A DNA stretch of 64,000 nucleotides, taken from Bradyrhizobium sp. WSM3983. Its GTDB lineage: Bacteria; Pseudomonadota; Alphaproteobacteria; Rhizobiales; Xanthobacteraceae. Below, one piece after another: positions 53,511-61,708 of the stretch (position 1 is the first letter of the stretch; each line of letters opens with the position of its first letter). Under the pieces are notes generated by a model, which was not told the origin of the DNA, did not search any database, and was given only the letters and a program-made list of their open reading frames with translations. The stretch covers positions 1 through 64,000 of the forward strand of contig NZ_AXAY01000039.1 in assembly GCF_000473045.1 (NCBI RefSeq), read 5' to 3'. The position numbers and the translations under genes were made by a program.

Positions 53511-53803
53511 GACCGGCTCCGCAACGACGGGCGGAAGAAGCCCCTCGAAACTCTCCGCGTCTCGGGAAGCTTGGCCGAGACGCGCGGCGTCTCGGCATGC
53601 ACCTCAGCGCCGATATGGTGCGCGATCAGGCGCACGATCCGCTCGCCGTCGGCGGCGGACATCGTTCGTCCGCTATCTTCCAGCCCGCCGGACAGCCGAT
53701 CGATCCAGGGCCGACCGTCGGGGTTGAGCATCACCTCGACGATCGAAGGGTCTTCGAGAAAGGTCGAGATCGCGGGGCGCCACGTTGGAACGGCAGACGG
53801 TAG
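53511..53803 (-). pseudogene. trbB: trbB fragment (conjugal transfer ATPase N-terminus), frameshifted
   Basis: The minus-strand frame reads AISTFLEDPSIVEVMLNPDG, RPWIDRLSGGLEDSG, then MSAADGERIVRLIAHHIGAE and VHAETPRVSAKLPET, the N-terminal domain of TrbB VirB11-type ATPases. It then shifts frame to FEGLLPPVVAEPV and ends. There is an in-frame TAG just before it, and the Walker ATPase part is absent. TrbB powers mating-pore assembly in conjugative plasmids and integrative elements, so this fragment marks a former element. The FAD-monooxygenase fragment follows on the same strand. Confidence 0.72.
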
Positions 53804-54951
53804 AGTATCTCTCTCAGGCTCGCTTGACTATTTTGTATTGCTCGACGGATTGCCTCAGTCGTTGTTGCGCCGCCATGAAGAACCTAGCCTATAGTGCATC
53901 CTTCTATTTAATGGAAAATACTGCACCAGTAAAGTCCGGGATCAAACACCTAGACCTGATGAGATTTTTCTTGATCTCCCGGTGCACACGTCGTGCACAC
54001 GACGCCCTCTAATCAATTGAAATACTTGAATTCTCGCTCCAATCCATCATGGGCAAGTTTGGTCTAACTCCAGCAATCGATGTCCAACTAGGTCAACAAT
54101 GGCGTTACGTCGTTGAAGGAGCACGCTCGCCCGCACTCTCCGCCCTACCCCGCGATCGCGAAGTCCCAGTAGATTCAGATCACGGACGCGCAACCATCTC
54201 AAATTGCTGTTTCAGCAGCCTGACGGCGTTGGATGGTACTCCCCAGCAAGCCGGAAGAGCCAAAAAATCAACACGCTAGGAAATCATCTGGGACAAGGTG
54301 AGCTGATAGTCGGCAAGGCTTTCAAGACACTATCCCATACTTGATTATCCAAAGCCGATGGCCGAATGGCTCAGATGCTGATTGGTCGGCTATCAGGTCA
54401 CCTTCCGGAGAGGATTGACGATTTCGACGTCAACAAAGTCATTCTCGTTATCGCAGACGACGATGCAGTGGTTGGCCTCGTCAATCGCTACGATGACTGT
54501 GTCGAGAGCATTGCGCAGCTTTCCTTTGCTGTTCTCCAGCCATCAGGCAGGGCCAGATCAGGTCCGCTATTTAGTCAGATGGCATGAGCGGCGAAGCGCT
54601 GCGCAAATGCCGCCTGAACCGGATTCGTTCGCGACCTGAGCGCCCGAATGCTCAGTCGAGCGCCGAAACAGGTGAATGCGGCGCCAGGCAAAAAACTTCG
54701 ATAGAACCAGGCATTGATCGGCGATGGCAATGGGAAATCTGCCATTTTGGACACCTCAGAAATGCTCTTTCTTCAGGAAAAGACTAGAGCTAACCTGTCT
54801 AAGACAGCTCTGATTTGGCTGTCAAATGAGCAACGCATTCAGATCAGATACATTTGACTGCTTCGTGGATATATCTTCGTCCGCAGAAAAATGTGTAGAC
54901 TTCGTCGAACAGGAATCGATCAGTAAGTAATGGGCACGGCGGCTTGAAATA
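53804..54951. other. 1.1-kb low-coding region with degraded fragments
   Basis: Noticeably less GC-rich than its neighbours in parts, and without an intact gene. It contains a PIN-toxin tail (54393-54545) and a direct repeat GTGCACACG at 53982-53990 and 53993-54001. No integrase, transposase or terminal repeat could be recognised. It looks like the remains of a mobile element. Confidence 0.45.
54393..54545 (-). pseudogene. C-terminal remnant of a PIN-domain (VapC-like) toxin
   Basis: The minus-strand frame reads AIDEANHCIVVCDNENDFVD then VEIVNPLRKVT and a stop at 54393-54395. This resembles the end of VapC/FitB PIN toxins, where an acidic DNxxDF motif is followed by a closing NPLR. Upstream sequence does not continue as a PIN domain and no start or antitoxin is evident. 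I read it as a fragment; the identification rests on about 30 residues. Confidence 0.4.
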
Positions 54952-55332
54952 ATGAAATGGCTCCGATCGAGACTTCGATCTTGCACGCAGTTGGCGCTGT
55001 TTGCGCTGGCGGTGCAGATGGTTCTTTCGTTTGGCCATATCCATCGACACGATCTCGGACTGCCACCACCTGTATCCGATGCGACGCAACTCATATCGGA
55101 TACGGAGCACGTGCCGGCGGGTCCGGCCGATCAGGACCATCATCCAGCCACGAACGATAGTTGTCCGATCTGCGCCAGCGTGGCGCTCGTCGCGACAGCG
55201 CTACCGTCCCTCCCCCCGGTGCTTGTCGAGCCGATACCGATCCGCCGTGCTCGCCTGCTGGAAACACCGGTCCAGCCGCCATCGACACAAGTCTGGCGTT
55301 CATTTCAAGCCCGCGCTCCACCTATCGCTTAG
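54952..55332 (+). CDS. Small exported protein, DUF2946-like
   Basis: 126 residues. A basic start and hydrophobic stretch (CTQLALFALAVQMVLSFGHI) form a signal peptide or anchor. A His/Asp-rich segment (ADQDHHPATNDSCPICASVA) follows with a CPIC pair, then a Pro-rich tail. This layout, signal then His-rich then CxxC, is that of DUF2946 proteins often found beside copper or other metal-handling genes; their function is unknown. It precedes the SPFH/P1B-ATPase operon in the same direction by about 190 bases. Confidence 0.6.
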   Translation: MKWLRSRLRSCTQLALFALAVQMVLSFGHIHRHDLGLPPPVSDATQLISDTEHVPAGPADQDHHPATNDSCPICASVALVATALPSLPPVLVEPIPIRRARLLETPVQPPSTQVWRSFQARAPPIA

Positions 55333-55518
55333 CTCATTGCCAGCTCGGCTCGTCGCCAGCATTTGAGTATGCCTCGGTCTACCCGGGGTTTGCTCGATCA
55401 ATCGGCGAGGATGAATTGACGCTTCGTGCGCAATCCCGACTTCGGGTGCCAGCCGGCCGCGACGACTGAACAGCGCTCGCTTGCCGTTCTTCGCCAACAA
55501 GAGCTTGATGCAATCCCT

Positions 55519-57678
55519 ATGAAATCTCCTGCCAAGGCGAACCGCATGCAACGATCGGCGGGCGAACTCGGAAAGGCGCCCGGGATGCTGGCCGAGCTGC
55601 CGCATTTCAACAATGCCAAGCGGTATGTTGGCGCGCTGCTGATCATCGGTGCGATCTTTGCATCAATCGGGTTGGGCTTGATTGGGATGGTCTACGCGCC
55701 GCCGGTCTACGCGCCTCCACATCTCTATCGATCTTTCTATCTCGTCATTCCGTCGGCATTCGCCTATGTGGGAGCGGCGCTTCTGGTCGCAGCTGCGGGA
55801 TCTCTCTCGGCCGGTATTGTCGCCTCCATCCGTGCCCACTTGCTGGAGTCCGACCGCCAAGGGGTCGCGCAAGCGGAAAACTCCGTTTCGGCCGTACCGC
55901 ACTGGGCCAGAAGCGAGCGATTGAGGCGTCGTCTTGGCGTTGTGCGCGCATTATTGATGCCAAGCGCAGCCTCTCTGGCGAACTGGCCGGCGACGCTTGT
56001 CGTCCTGCTGTTCGGCGGCCTGGCGGCTGGCGGTGTCATCGTTGGCTGGCTTGCGCCGCCAATGCGCATTGCCGACCCGCTGCCTCGACAAGTGCTGAGT
56101 GGCGTGCTGCTCGTCGCGGCATTCCCGCTCCTGGTGCTGGAGCGCTCCTACGCGGCGATCCCGGCCGAGATGCTGCCGGAGGCGCCGCAGCTCAATCGGT
56201 TGCTAAGGGTCCCGCTCACCACATGCCTTGGTCTTGGCATATCGATGGTCCTGCTCTCGCTCGGATTCCCATGGGCGATCTGGATCTATGTTGCCTTGGG
56301 CCTGTTGATTGTTGTCATCGCGCTCGAATTGATGCTGCGCAGCATGGCGATGTTTTTCATCCCGTTCGCGCCCATCGAACGATTGCGATCGGTTGCAGAC
56401 AGCAGTGTGGCCGGACTGCTCCGCTTCTCCGTACCCAACTTCCACGCCTTTAACATTGCCGTGCGTCAGCAGTTCGGCATTGATCTGTCGCGCAGCTGGG
56501 CGCTTGCCTTCATCCAAAGGGCAATGCTGCCAGTGGCGGCCGGGATGGCCCTTATGGCCTGGGGGCTAACCGGAGTTACAGCGCTCAGCCTCACTCAGCG
56601 CGCGGTTTACGAACGGTTGGGTGTACCCGTCGCCGTGTTTGGGCCCGGACTGCATTTTCATCTTCCATGGCCGATGGGCGTGATGCGTGGGGTTGAGCTT
56701 GGCATCATCCACGACATTCCGATCGCGATATCGCCTGGCGACGCTTCGATCGATTTCCAGCAGCCCAGCGCCGGCGTCGGTCAGCAGCAGAATTCGGTGG
56801 GCGACGAGGCCCCGGCGCCGCCCAGCGCAGATCGTCTGTGGAATGCATCGCATCCGTCCGAGCAGAGCTACCTGATCGCGAGCGAAGCGAGCGGCCGGCA
56901 GAGCTTCCAAATCGCCGATGCGGACTTGCGCATAGTCTACCGGATCGGGCCGTCAGACGCCGCTGCGATCGACTCCGTCTATCGAGTCGCTGAGCCGACG
57001 ACTTTCATCCGCGCCGTAGCCGGCCGGCTCCTGGTGCAATATTTCGCGCGGTACACATTGCTCGACGTGCTCGGTCAAAACCGCGAAGCTTTTGCCAATG
57101 AATTTCGCACCGCGTTGCAGGAACAATTGGATCAGATGTCGAGCGGCATCGAGGCCATTGCGGTGGTGGTCGAGGCGATCCACCCGCCTCCGGGGGCCGC
57201 CAACGCATACCACAACGTGCAGGCCGCCGAGATTCTCGCCACGTCGCAGGTTTCGAAAGAAAAGGCAAAAGCGATCCAAACCCTCAAGTCGGCCGAGACG
57301 AACGCAACGGCAGTTCACAACGGTGCGGTCGCGGCGGCCGCTCAGCTTGTTGGCGGGGCCAATAGCGAGAGCGTGCTGTTCGATGCCGATCGCGAGGCAG
57401 CGCAGCGCAACAGCGCGGCATTCCTTCTCGAGCGGTGGCTCGAACGCTTGGTCGTTGCCCTTACCGGCTCCGACATCATCGTCGTCGATCACCGCCTCAA
57501 CGGCCAGAACGCGCCAACTGTCGATCTGCGTAGCCTTGATGCCGCAACCCGCGACGTCCTCCCGCCCTCGGGGAAAAATGACGTCGCGCCGCCCTCCGAC
57601 AGAAATAACGATCCGGAAGACGAGGACAACGAATTCACGACACCAAAGTCCACACCGATACCAGGATCAAAGCCATGA
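55519..57678 (+). CDS. Polytopic membrane protein fused to an SPFH/HflK-like domain
   Basis: 719 residues from the ATG at 55519 (frame open to a GTG at 55426). The first half is a membrane module of about seven helices (YVGALLIIGAIFASIGLGLI, PATLVVLLFGGLAAGGVIVG, LGLGISMVLLSLGFPWAIWI, PVAAGMALMAWGLTGVTAL and others). The second half is an SPFH domain of the HflK protease-modulator type: QRAVYERLGVPVAVFGPGLH, HLPWPMGVMRGVELGI, RIVYRIGPSDAAAID, YTLLDVLGQNREAFANEF, and a coiled coil with ATSQVSKEKAKAIQTLKSAE. Ordinary HflK has one helix and about 400 residues. The stop overlaps the next SPFH gene by 4 bases (ATGA). It presumably forms a membrane ring with the two following proteins. Confidence 0.82.
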   Translation: MKSPAKANRMQRSAGELGKAPGMLAELPHFNNAKRYVGALLIIGAIFASIGLGLIGMVYAPPVYAPPHLYRSFYLVIPSAFAYVGAALLVAAAGSLSAGIVASIRAHLLESDRQGVAQAENSVSAVPHWARSERLRRRLGVVRALLMPSAASLANWPATLVVLLFGGLAAGGVIVGWLAPPMRIADPLPRQVLSGVLLVAAFPLLVLERSYAAIPAEMLPEAPQLNRLLRVPLTTCLGLGISMVLLSLGFPWAIWIYVALGLLIVVIALELMLRSMAMFFIPFAPIERLRSVADSSVAGLLRFSVPNFHAFNIAVRQQFGIDLSRSWALAFIQRAMLPVAAGMALMAWGLTGVTALSLTQRAVYERLGVPVAVFGPGLHFHLPWPMGVMRGVELGIIHDIPIAISPGDASIDFQQPSAGVGQQQNSVGDEAPAPPSADRLWNASHPSEQSYLIASEASGRQSFQIADADLRIVYRIGPSDAAAIDSVYRVAEPTTFIRAVAGRLLVQYFARYTLLDVLGQNREAFANEFRTALQEQLDQMSSGIEAIAVVVEAIHPPPGAANAYHNVQAAEILATSQVSKEKAKAIQTLKSAETNATAVHNGAVAAAAQLVGGANSESVLFDADREAAQRNSAAFLLERWLERLVVALTGSDIIVVDHRLNGQNAPTVDLRSLDAATRDVLPPSGKNDVAPPSDRNNDPEDEDNEFTTPKSTPIPGSKP

Positions 57679-58736
57679 TATTCGGGCATCATCACCACGG
57701 TCATCACCATGGTCATGGTCATCACCATCATGATCACGACGACCATTCGGGGCATGGATCGGGACATGGGCAGGATCGTCGGCAGCAGGGACTGTTCGCG
57801 CGCTACGGACGATTCGCGGTCGCTTTCGTGATCGTCGCAGCTGCCGTCGCCAGCGCCTGCCTCGTTCTGGTCAGTCCAGGCGATGCGATCGTGGTGACCC
57901 GCTTCGGCGATCCGATCCACGTGCTCACCGCACCCGGAGTCGCATGGAAGATGCCTGCGCCGTTTGAAAGCACGATCGATGTCGATCTGCGGCTGCGGAC
58001 CACATCGAGCGGCCTGCAGGACGTCGGAACGCGCGACGGCCTGCGTATCCTGGTACAGGCCTATGTGGCGTGGCAAGTGCCGGCCGAGCCCGACCACATC
58101 CGGCAATTCCTGCGCGCCGTTCGCAACCAGCCCGATGTGGCCGCGCAGCAATTGCGAAGCTTCGTCGGCTCGTCGCTGGAAATCGCAGCCGCGAGCTTCG
58201 ATCTCGCCGATCTGATAAATACCAATCCCGCCAAGGTTCAACTGACCACATTGGAGAGCCGCCTGCGTGAGCGTCTCGATGAGCAGGCGCTGAAGGTCTA
58301 CGGCGTGACCGTTCGGCAAGTCGGCATCGAACGTCTGACCCTGCCGGCAGAAACCCTGAATGCCACCATCGCGCGCATGCGGGCCGAGCGCGAAACCGTC
58401 GCGGCCGAACGGCAGGCCGAGGGCCGGCGCGCGGCTGCCGAAATCGCATCGAACGCCGATCGCGATGCGCGCGTTCTGCGCGCCAGGGCCAAGCAGGATG
58501 CATCCGAAGTCGAAGCCAAATCACGTCTCGAAGCGGCCGACATCTATGGTCGGGCCTACAGCAGTGCACCGGAGCTCTACAATTTGCTTCGATCCCTCGA
58601 CACCCTGGACACGGTGGTGGGCGACAATACACGGCTGATTCTGCGCACCGATGCCGCGCCGTTCCGGGTTCTGGTCGACGGGCCACCGAGCGCGGCCGCG
58701 CCCGCGGCACAACCTACGCAAGGAAGCCGCCAATGA
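57675..58736 (+). CDS. HflC-like SPFH protein with His-rich N-terminal tail
   Basis: 353 residues. The first 32 residues contain 16 histidines (FGHHHHGHHHGHGHHHH then DHDDHSGHGSGHG), a likely metal-binding tail. One helix (FAVAFVIVAAAVASACLVLV) is followed by an HflC-type SPFH domain: AIVVTRFGDPIHVLTAPGVA, WKMPAPFEST, LDEQALKVYGVTVRQVGIER. The coiled coil ERETVAAERQAEGRRAAAEI ends in the HflC-typical AADIYGRAYSSAPELYNLLR. HflC and HflK normally regulate FtsH. Here the tail and the neighbouring metal ATPase suggest a metal-linked role. It starts and ends with ATGA overlaps to its neighbours. Confidence 0.88.
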   Translation: MIFGHHHHGHHHGHGHHHHDHDDHSGHGSGHGQDRRQQGLFARYGRFAVAFVIVAAAVASACLVLVSPGDAIVVTRFGDPIHVLTAPGVAWKMPAPFESTIDVDLRLRTTSSGLQDVGTRDGLRILVQAYVAWQVPAEPDHIRQFLRAVRNQPDVAAQQLRSFVGSSLEIAAASFDLADLINTNPAKVQLTTLESRLRERLDEQALKVYGVTVRQVGIERLTLPAETLNATIARMRAERETVAAERQAEGRRAAAEIASNADRDARVLRARAKQDASEVEAKSRLEAADIYGRAYSSAPELYNLLRSLDTLDTVVGDNTRLILRTDAAPFRVLVDGPPSAAAPAAQPTQGSRQ

Positions 58737-59776
58737 CGGTATCCGATATACGCGAAGGTGCCGAACCCGAAGGAGCATGGGCTCAATCCGCCAAGATCGC
58801 ATTCCGATTCCTGTTCCTCGCCGTCTGCTTCGCGGCAGTCGTTTGGTCATTGTCGGGCATTCGGCAGGTGCCGCCTGAAAGCCGGGCGATCGTCTACCAA
58901 TTCGGAAAGGTCGAGCGTCAACAACCGGCCGGACTATTGTTCGCATGGCCGCGGCCGATCGAGCAGGTTGTCATCCTGCCATCAGCCGACCGGCAAATCG
59001 AATTCCGGATCGACAGCTTCGAGCCGGGCTCAAATCCCAAACACGTCTTCTACTACAACGCCCGAATGAATGGCGCCTTCCTGTTGAGCGGTGATGCCAG
59101 TGTGGTGCATCTGGAAGCTACGCTGTTCTATCAGATCGTGGATCCGGCCGCCTATATTTTGACCGGCGAGCACCTTGGGCCTGCCCTGCAGCGTTTGTTC
59201 GTCGCCAGCGCTGTCTCCGTCAGCGCAGCGCGCGATCTGGATACGATATTGGTCGCACGCCCCGAATTGGCTACCGGTTCGAATGCCGCCGCGCGCGCCG
59301 GCCGCGAGAGGCTACGCTCAGATCTGATGAACGCGATCAATCACCGGCTCGGAGATCTCAGCGGCGTGGGCGCCGGTCTCGGCATCACGGTGAGCCGGGT
59401 CGATCTCGCGGCATCGATTCCGGACGGCGCCAAGGATGCCTTCGACAGGGTGCTGGTCGCCTCGCAGGAAGCCGAGCGTGACATTGCCGAGGCTCGCACA
59501 GATGCGGCCGCCACGGCGCTCAGCGCCAATCAAGAGCATGATCGGATTCTCACGGATGCCGATGCTAAAGCGGCGGAGAAAACGACCCAAGCAAAGGTGC
59601 GCACGGCCGCCATTAACGCCCTTGCGCGGGGATCGCCTGGATTTTCCGGCATGACACTCGCCAGACGGATCTATATCGACCGCATCGGCGCCATATTGGC
59701 GAAGGCCGCTCGCGTCGATACGGTGGACCAGAGCGGCGGACTTCATCTGATACTGCCCGGGACGACGCCGCAATGA
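58733..59776 (+). CDS. Second HflK-like SPFH protein
   Basis: 347 residues. One N-terminal helix (KIAFRFLFLAVCFAAVVWSL) is followed by an SPFH domain: RQVPPESRAIVYQFGKVERQ, PAGLLFAWPRPIEQVVILPS, VVHLEATLFYQIVDPAAYIL, and a coiled coil (DRVLVASQEAERDIAEARTD). It ends in SGGLHLILPGTTPQ, the kind of terminal strand seen in HflK. It is shorter than the polytopic first gene and is the third SPFH protein of the operon. ATGA overlaps couple it to the His-rich HflC-like gene before and the P1B ATPase after. Confidence 0.85.
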   Translation: MTVSDIREGAEPEGAWAQSAKIAFRFLFLAVCFAAVVWSLSGIRQVPPESRAIVYQFGKVERQQPAGLLFAWPRPIEQVVILPSADRQIEFRIDSFEPGSNPKHVFYYNARMNGAFLLSGDASVVHLEATLFYQIVDPAAYILTGEHLGPALQRLFVASAVSVSAARDLDTILVARPELATGSNAAARAGRERLRSDLMNAINHRLGDLSGVGAGLGITVSRVDLAASIPDGAKDAFDRVLVASQEAERDIAEARTDAAATALSANQEHDRILTDADAKAAEKTTQAKVRTAAINALARGSPGFSGMTLARRIYIDRIGAILAKAARVDTVDQSGGLHLILPGTTPQ

Positions 59777-61686
59777 CCGCAGAAACCATGACCGCAAACG
59801 ACGCCGCCACGCCGAGCGAGGGCCTGCTCAGCCGATCTGAACAGATTTCCCTTGGCGTGCGGCTTGTTCTTTCGCTGATTGCCGGCGGATGTCTGATCCT
59901 TTCGGCCGGACTGCTGTTCCTGGCGCCGAGCCAGGCTGAAGTCGCCGAGCTGGTTGCCGGTGTTGCGGCATTGCTGGTCGCCATCCCCGCGCTCTCGGCA
60001 GCCTGGGAGAGCCTGCGCTATCCGGATCTGCACGGCATAACAGACCAGCTCATCGCCCTGGCGTTGGTCGCGGCCTGGGCGGCTGGAGATCTCATGACGG
60101 CGGCATTGCTGCCCCTGGTCATGACTCTCGGACACATCCTGGAGGAGCGATCACTGCTGGGTTCGCAAGAGGCGATCCGGGCGCTGAGCCGGTTGACGCA
60201 GGTCAAGACGCGCCGCGTGCTGCCGGGTGGGGAACTCGAAGAAGTGACCACGCAATCGTTGCAGGCCGGCGATCTGATCGATTTGCGCGCTGGCGATCTC
60301 GTCCCCGCCGACGGCGTAGTTCAAACCGGCAAGTCAAGCATGGATACGGCTTCAATCACGGGAGAATCCGTTCCCGTCGAAGTGCAGCCCGGCAGCGAGG
60401 TGTTCAGTGGCTCGATCAATGTCGACGGTCATCTGCTCGTGAAGCTCACGCGGGTTGGCCAGGATTCGACCCTCGGCCGTGTGATAACCCTGCTGCAGGA
60501 GGCCGAGAACGCCAAGCCTCCGATTACCCGGCTGCTCGAACGCTATGCCGGACGTTACATGGTGCTGGTGCTGCTGACAGCCGCCGGCACCTGGTTTCTG
60601 ACCAGCAGTACGGTGGCAATGCTGGCGGTGCTGGTCGCAGCCTGTCCGTGCGCCCTGGTGCTCGCCGCGCCGGCGACGTCAATCGCCGCGATCGCTGTTG
60701 CAAGCCGTCACGGAATCTTGGTCAAGGGCGCGGGATTCCTGGAGAACCTCGCGACCGTCGATGCGGTCGTGTTCGACAAGACCGGGACCGTCACGCTGGG
60801 ACAATTGCAGGTCGTCGATGCGAGACCGGAGTCCGGCGTCAGCCGGGACGAACTCGCTACATTGGCCGGCAGTCTGGCGGGCGCCAGCAATCACCCGGTC
60901 AGTCGGGCGCTCGTTCGGTTTGCAACGAACGCAAAGCTCGAACTCGATGACGTCAAAGAAACGCATGGTCTCGGCGTGGTCGGACGGCTGGGCGGGGACA
61001 CGGTCGCACTTGGTCGCGCCGAGTTGTTCGATGAACTCGGCATCGCCGTTTCGTCTGAGCCGAACCACGACGGTCCGATCGCCGGTATCGCTCGCGGCAA
61101 CAAATTCCTCGGTTGGATGCTGATGGCGGATGAGCCTCGCCCGGAGGCGCCAGAGGCCATCGCAGACCTCCGCGAGCTCGGTCTTCGGCGGCAGGTGCTG
61201 CTGACGGGAGATCGCATGTCGGTCGCCCGCCGCATTGCCGATGTTCTGGGCCTGTCAAACGTCCGCGCCGAGGCCCTTCCGGCCGAGAAGATGGCTTGCG
61301 TGCTCGACGAGATTGGCGCCGGCTATCGTCCAATGGTGGTTGGCGATGGCATCAATGATTCGCTCGCGCTCAAGGTCGGCGCGGTCGGCGTTGCCATGGG
61401 CGCGCGTGGCAGCGACGTTGCGTTGGCCTCCGCCGATCTGGTGCTGATGACCAATGATCTGCGCCGGCTCGGGACCTGCATCCGTCTGAGCCGACGCTGT
61501 CGCCGTACCATCTATGTCAATGTCGCCGTCGGGCTTGGCTGGACGGTCGTGATCGTGGCCGCGGCGGCGACCGGCGTCATGGGCGCCAGCGGTGCGATCA
61601 TTGCGGCGCTGCTTCACAATTTCAGCACTTTGTTGGTGATGGCCAATGCTGGCCGGCTGTTGAAGTTTCAAGAGCCGGTGGCGTAG
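59773..61686 (+). CDS. P1B-type heavy-metal-translocating ATPase without N-terminal metal domain
   Basis: 637 residues. It has no N-terminal GMTCxxC domain; the protein begins almost directly with helices. Motifs in order are TGE in the actuator domain (SITGESVPVE), the metal-site CPC in VAACPCALVLAAPATSI, phosphorylation DKTGTVT, the SNHPVSRAL His-Pro motif, and GDGINDSLALK. The last helix has LLHNFSTLLVMANAGRLL, closer to Zn/Cd-type (HExST) than to Cu-type (MxxSS) signatures, but not identical. It exports a transition metal using ATP. Its ATG overlaps the third SPFH gene, so the four proteins are probably made in a fixed ratio. Confidence 0.92.
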   Translation: MTAETMTANDAATPSEGLLSRSEQISLGVRLVLSLIAGGCLILSAGLLFLAPSQAEVAELVAGVAALLVAIPALSAAWESLRYPDLHGITDQLIALALVAAWAAGDLMTAALLPLVMTLGHILEERSLLGSQEAIRALSRLTQVKTRRVLPGGELEEVTTQSLQAGDLIDLRAGDLVPADGVVQTGKSSMDTASITGESVPVEVQPGSEVFSGSINVDGHLLVKLTRVGQDSTLGRVITLLQEAENAKPPITRLLERYAGRYMVLVLLTAAGTWFLTSSTVAMLAVLVAACPCALVLAAPATSIAAIAVASRHGILVKGAGFLENLATVDAVVFDKTGTVTLGQLQVVDARPESGVSRDELATLAGSLAGASNHPVSRALVRFATNAKLELDDVKETHGLGVVGRLGGDTVALGRAELFDELGIAVSSEPNHDGPIAGIARGNKFLGWMLMADEPRPEAPEAIADLRELGLRRQVLLTGDRMSVARRIADVLGLSNVRAEALPAEKMACVLDEIGAGYRPMVVGDGINDSLALKVGAVGVAMGARGSDVALASADLVLMTNDLRRLGTCIRLSRRCRRTIYVNVAVGLGWTVVIVAAAATGVMGASGAIIAALLHNFSTLLVMANAGRLLKFQEPVA

Positions 61687-61708
61687 AGGTCGCCTGAATT
61701 GTCCCGCA

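Noticed and set aside
53982-54001. Direct repeat GTGCACACG-TC-GTGCACACG as an attachment site
   Set aside because: There is no second copy elsewhere in the window and no integrase nearby. It is too short to claim.
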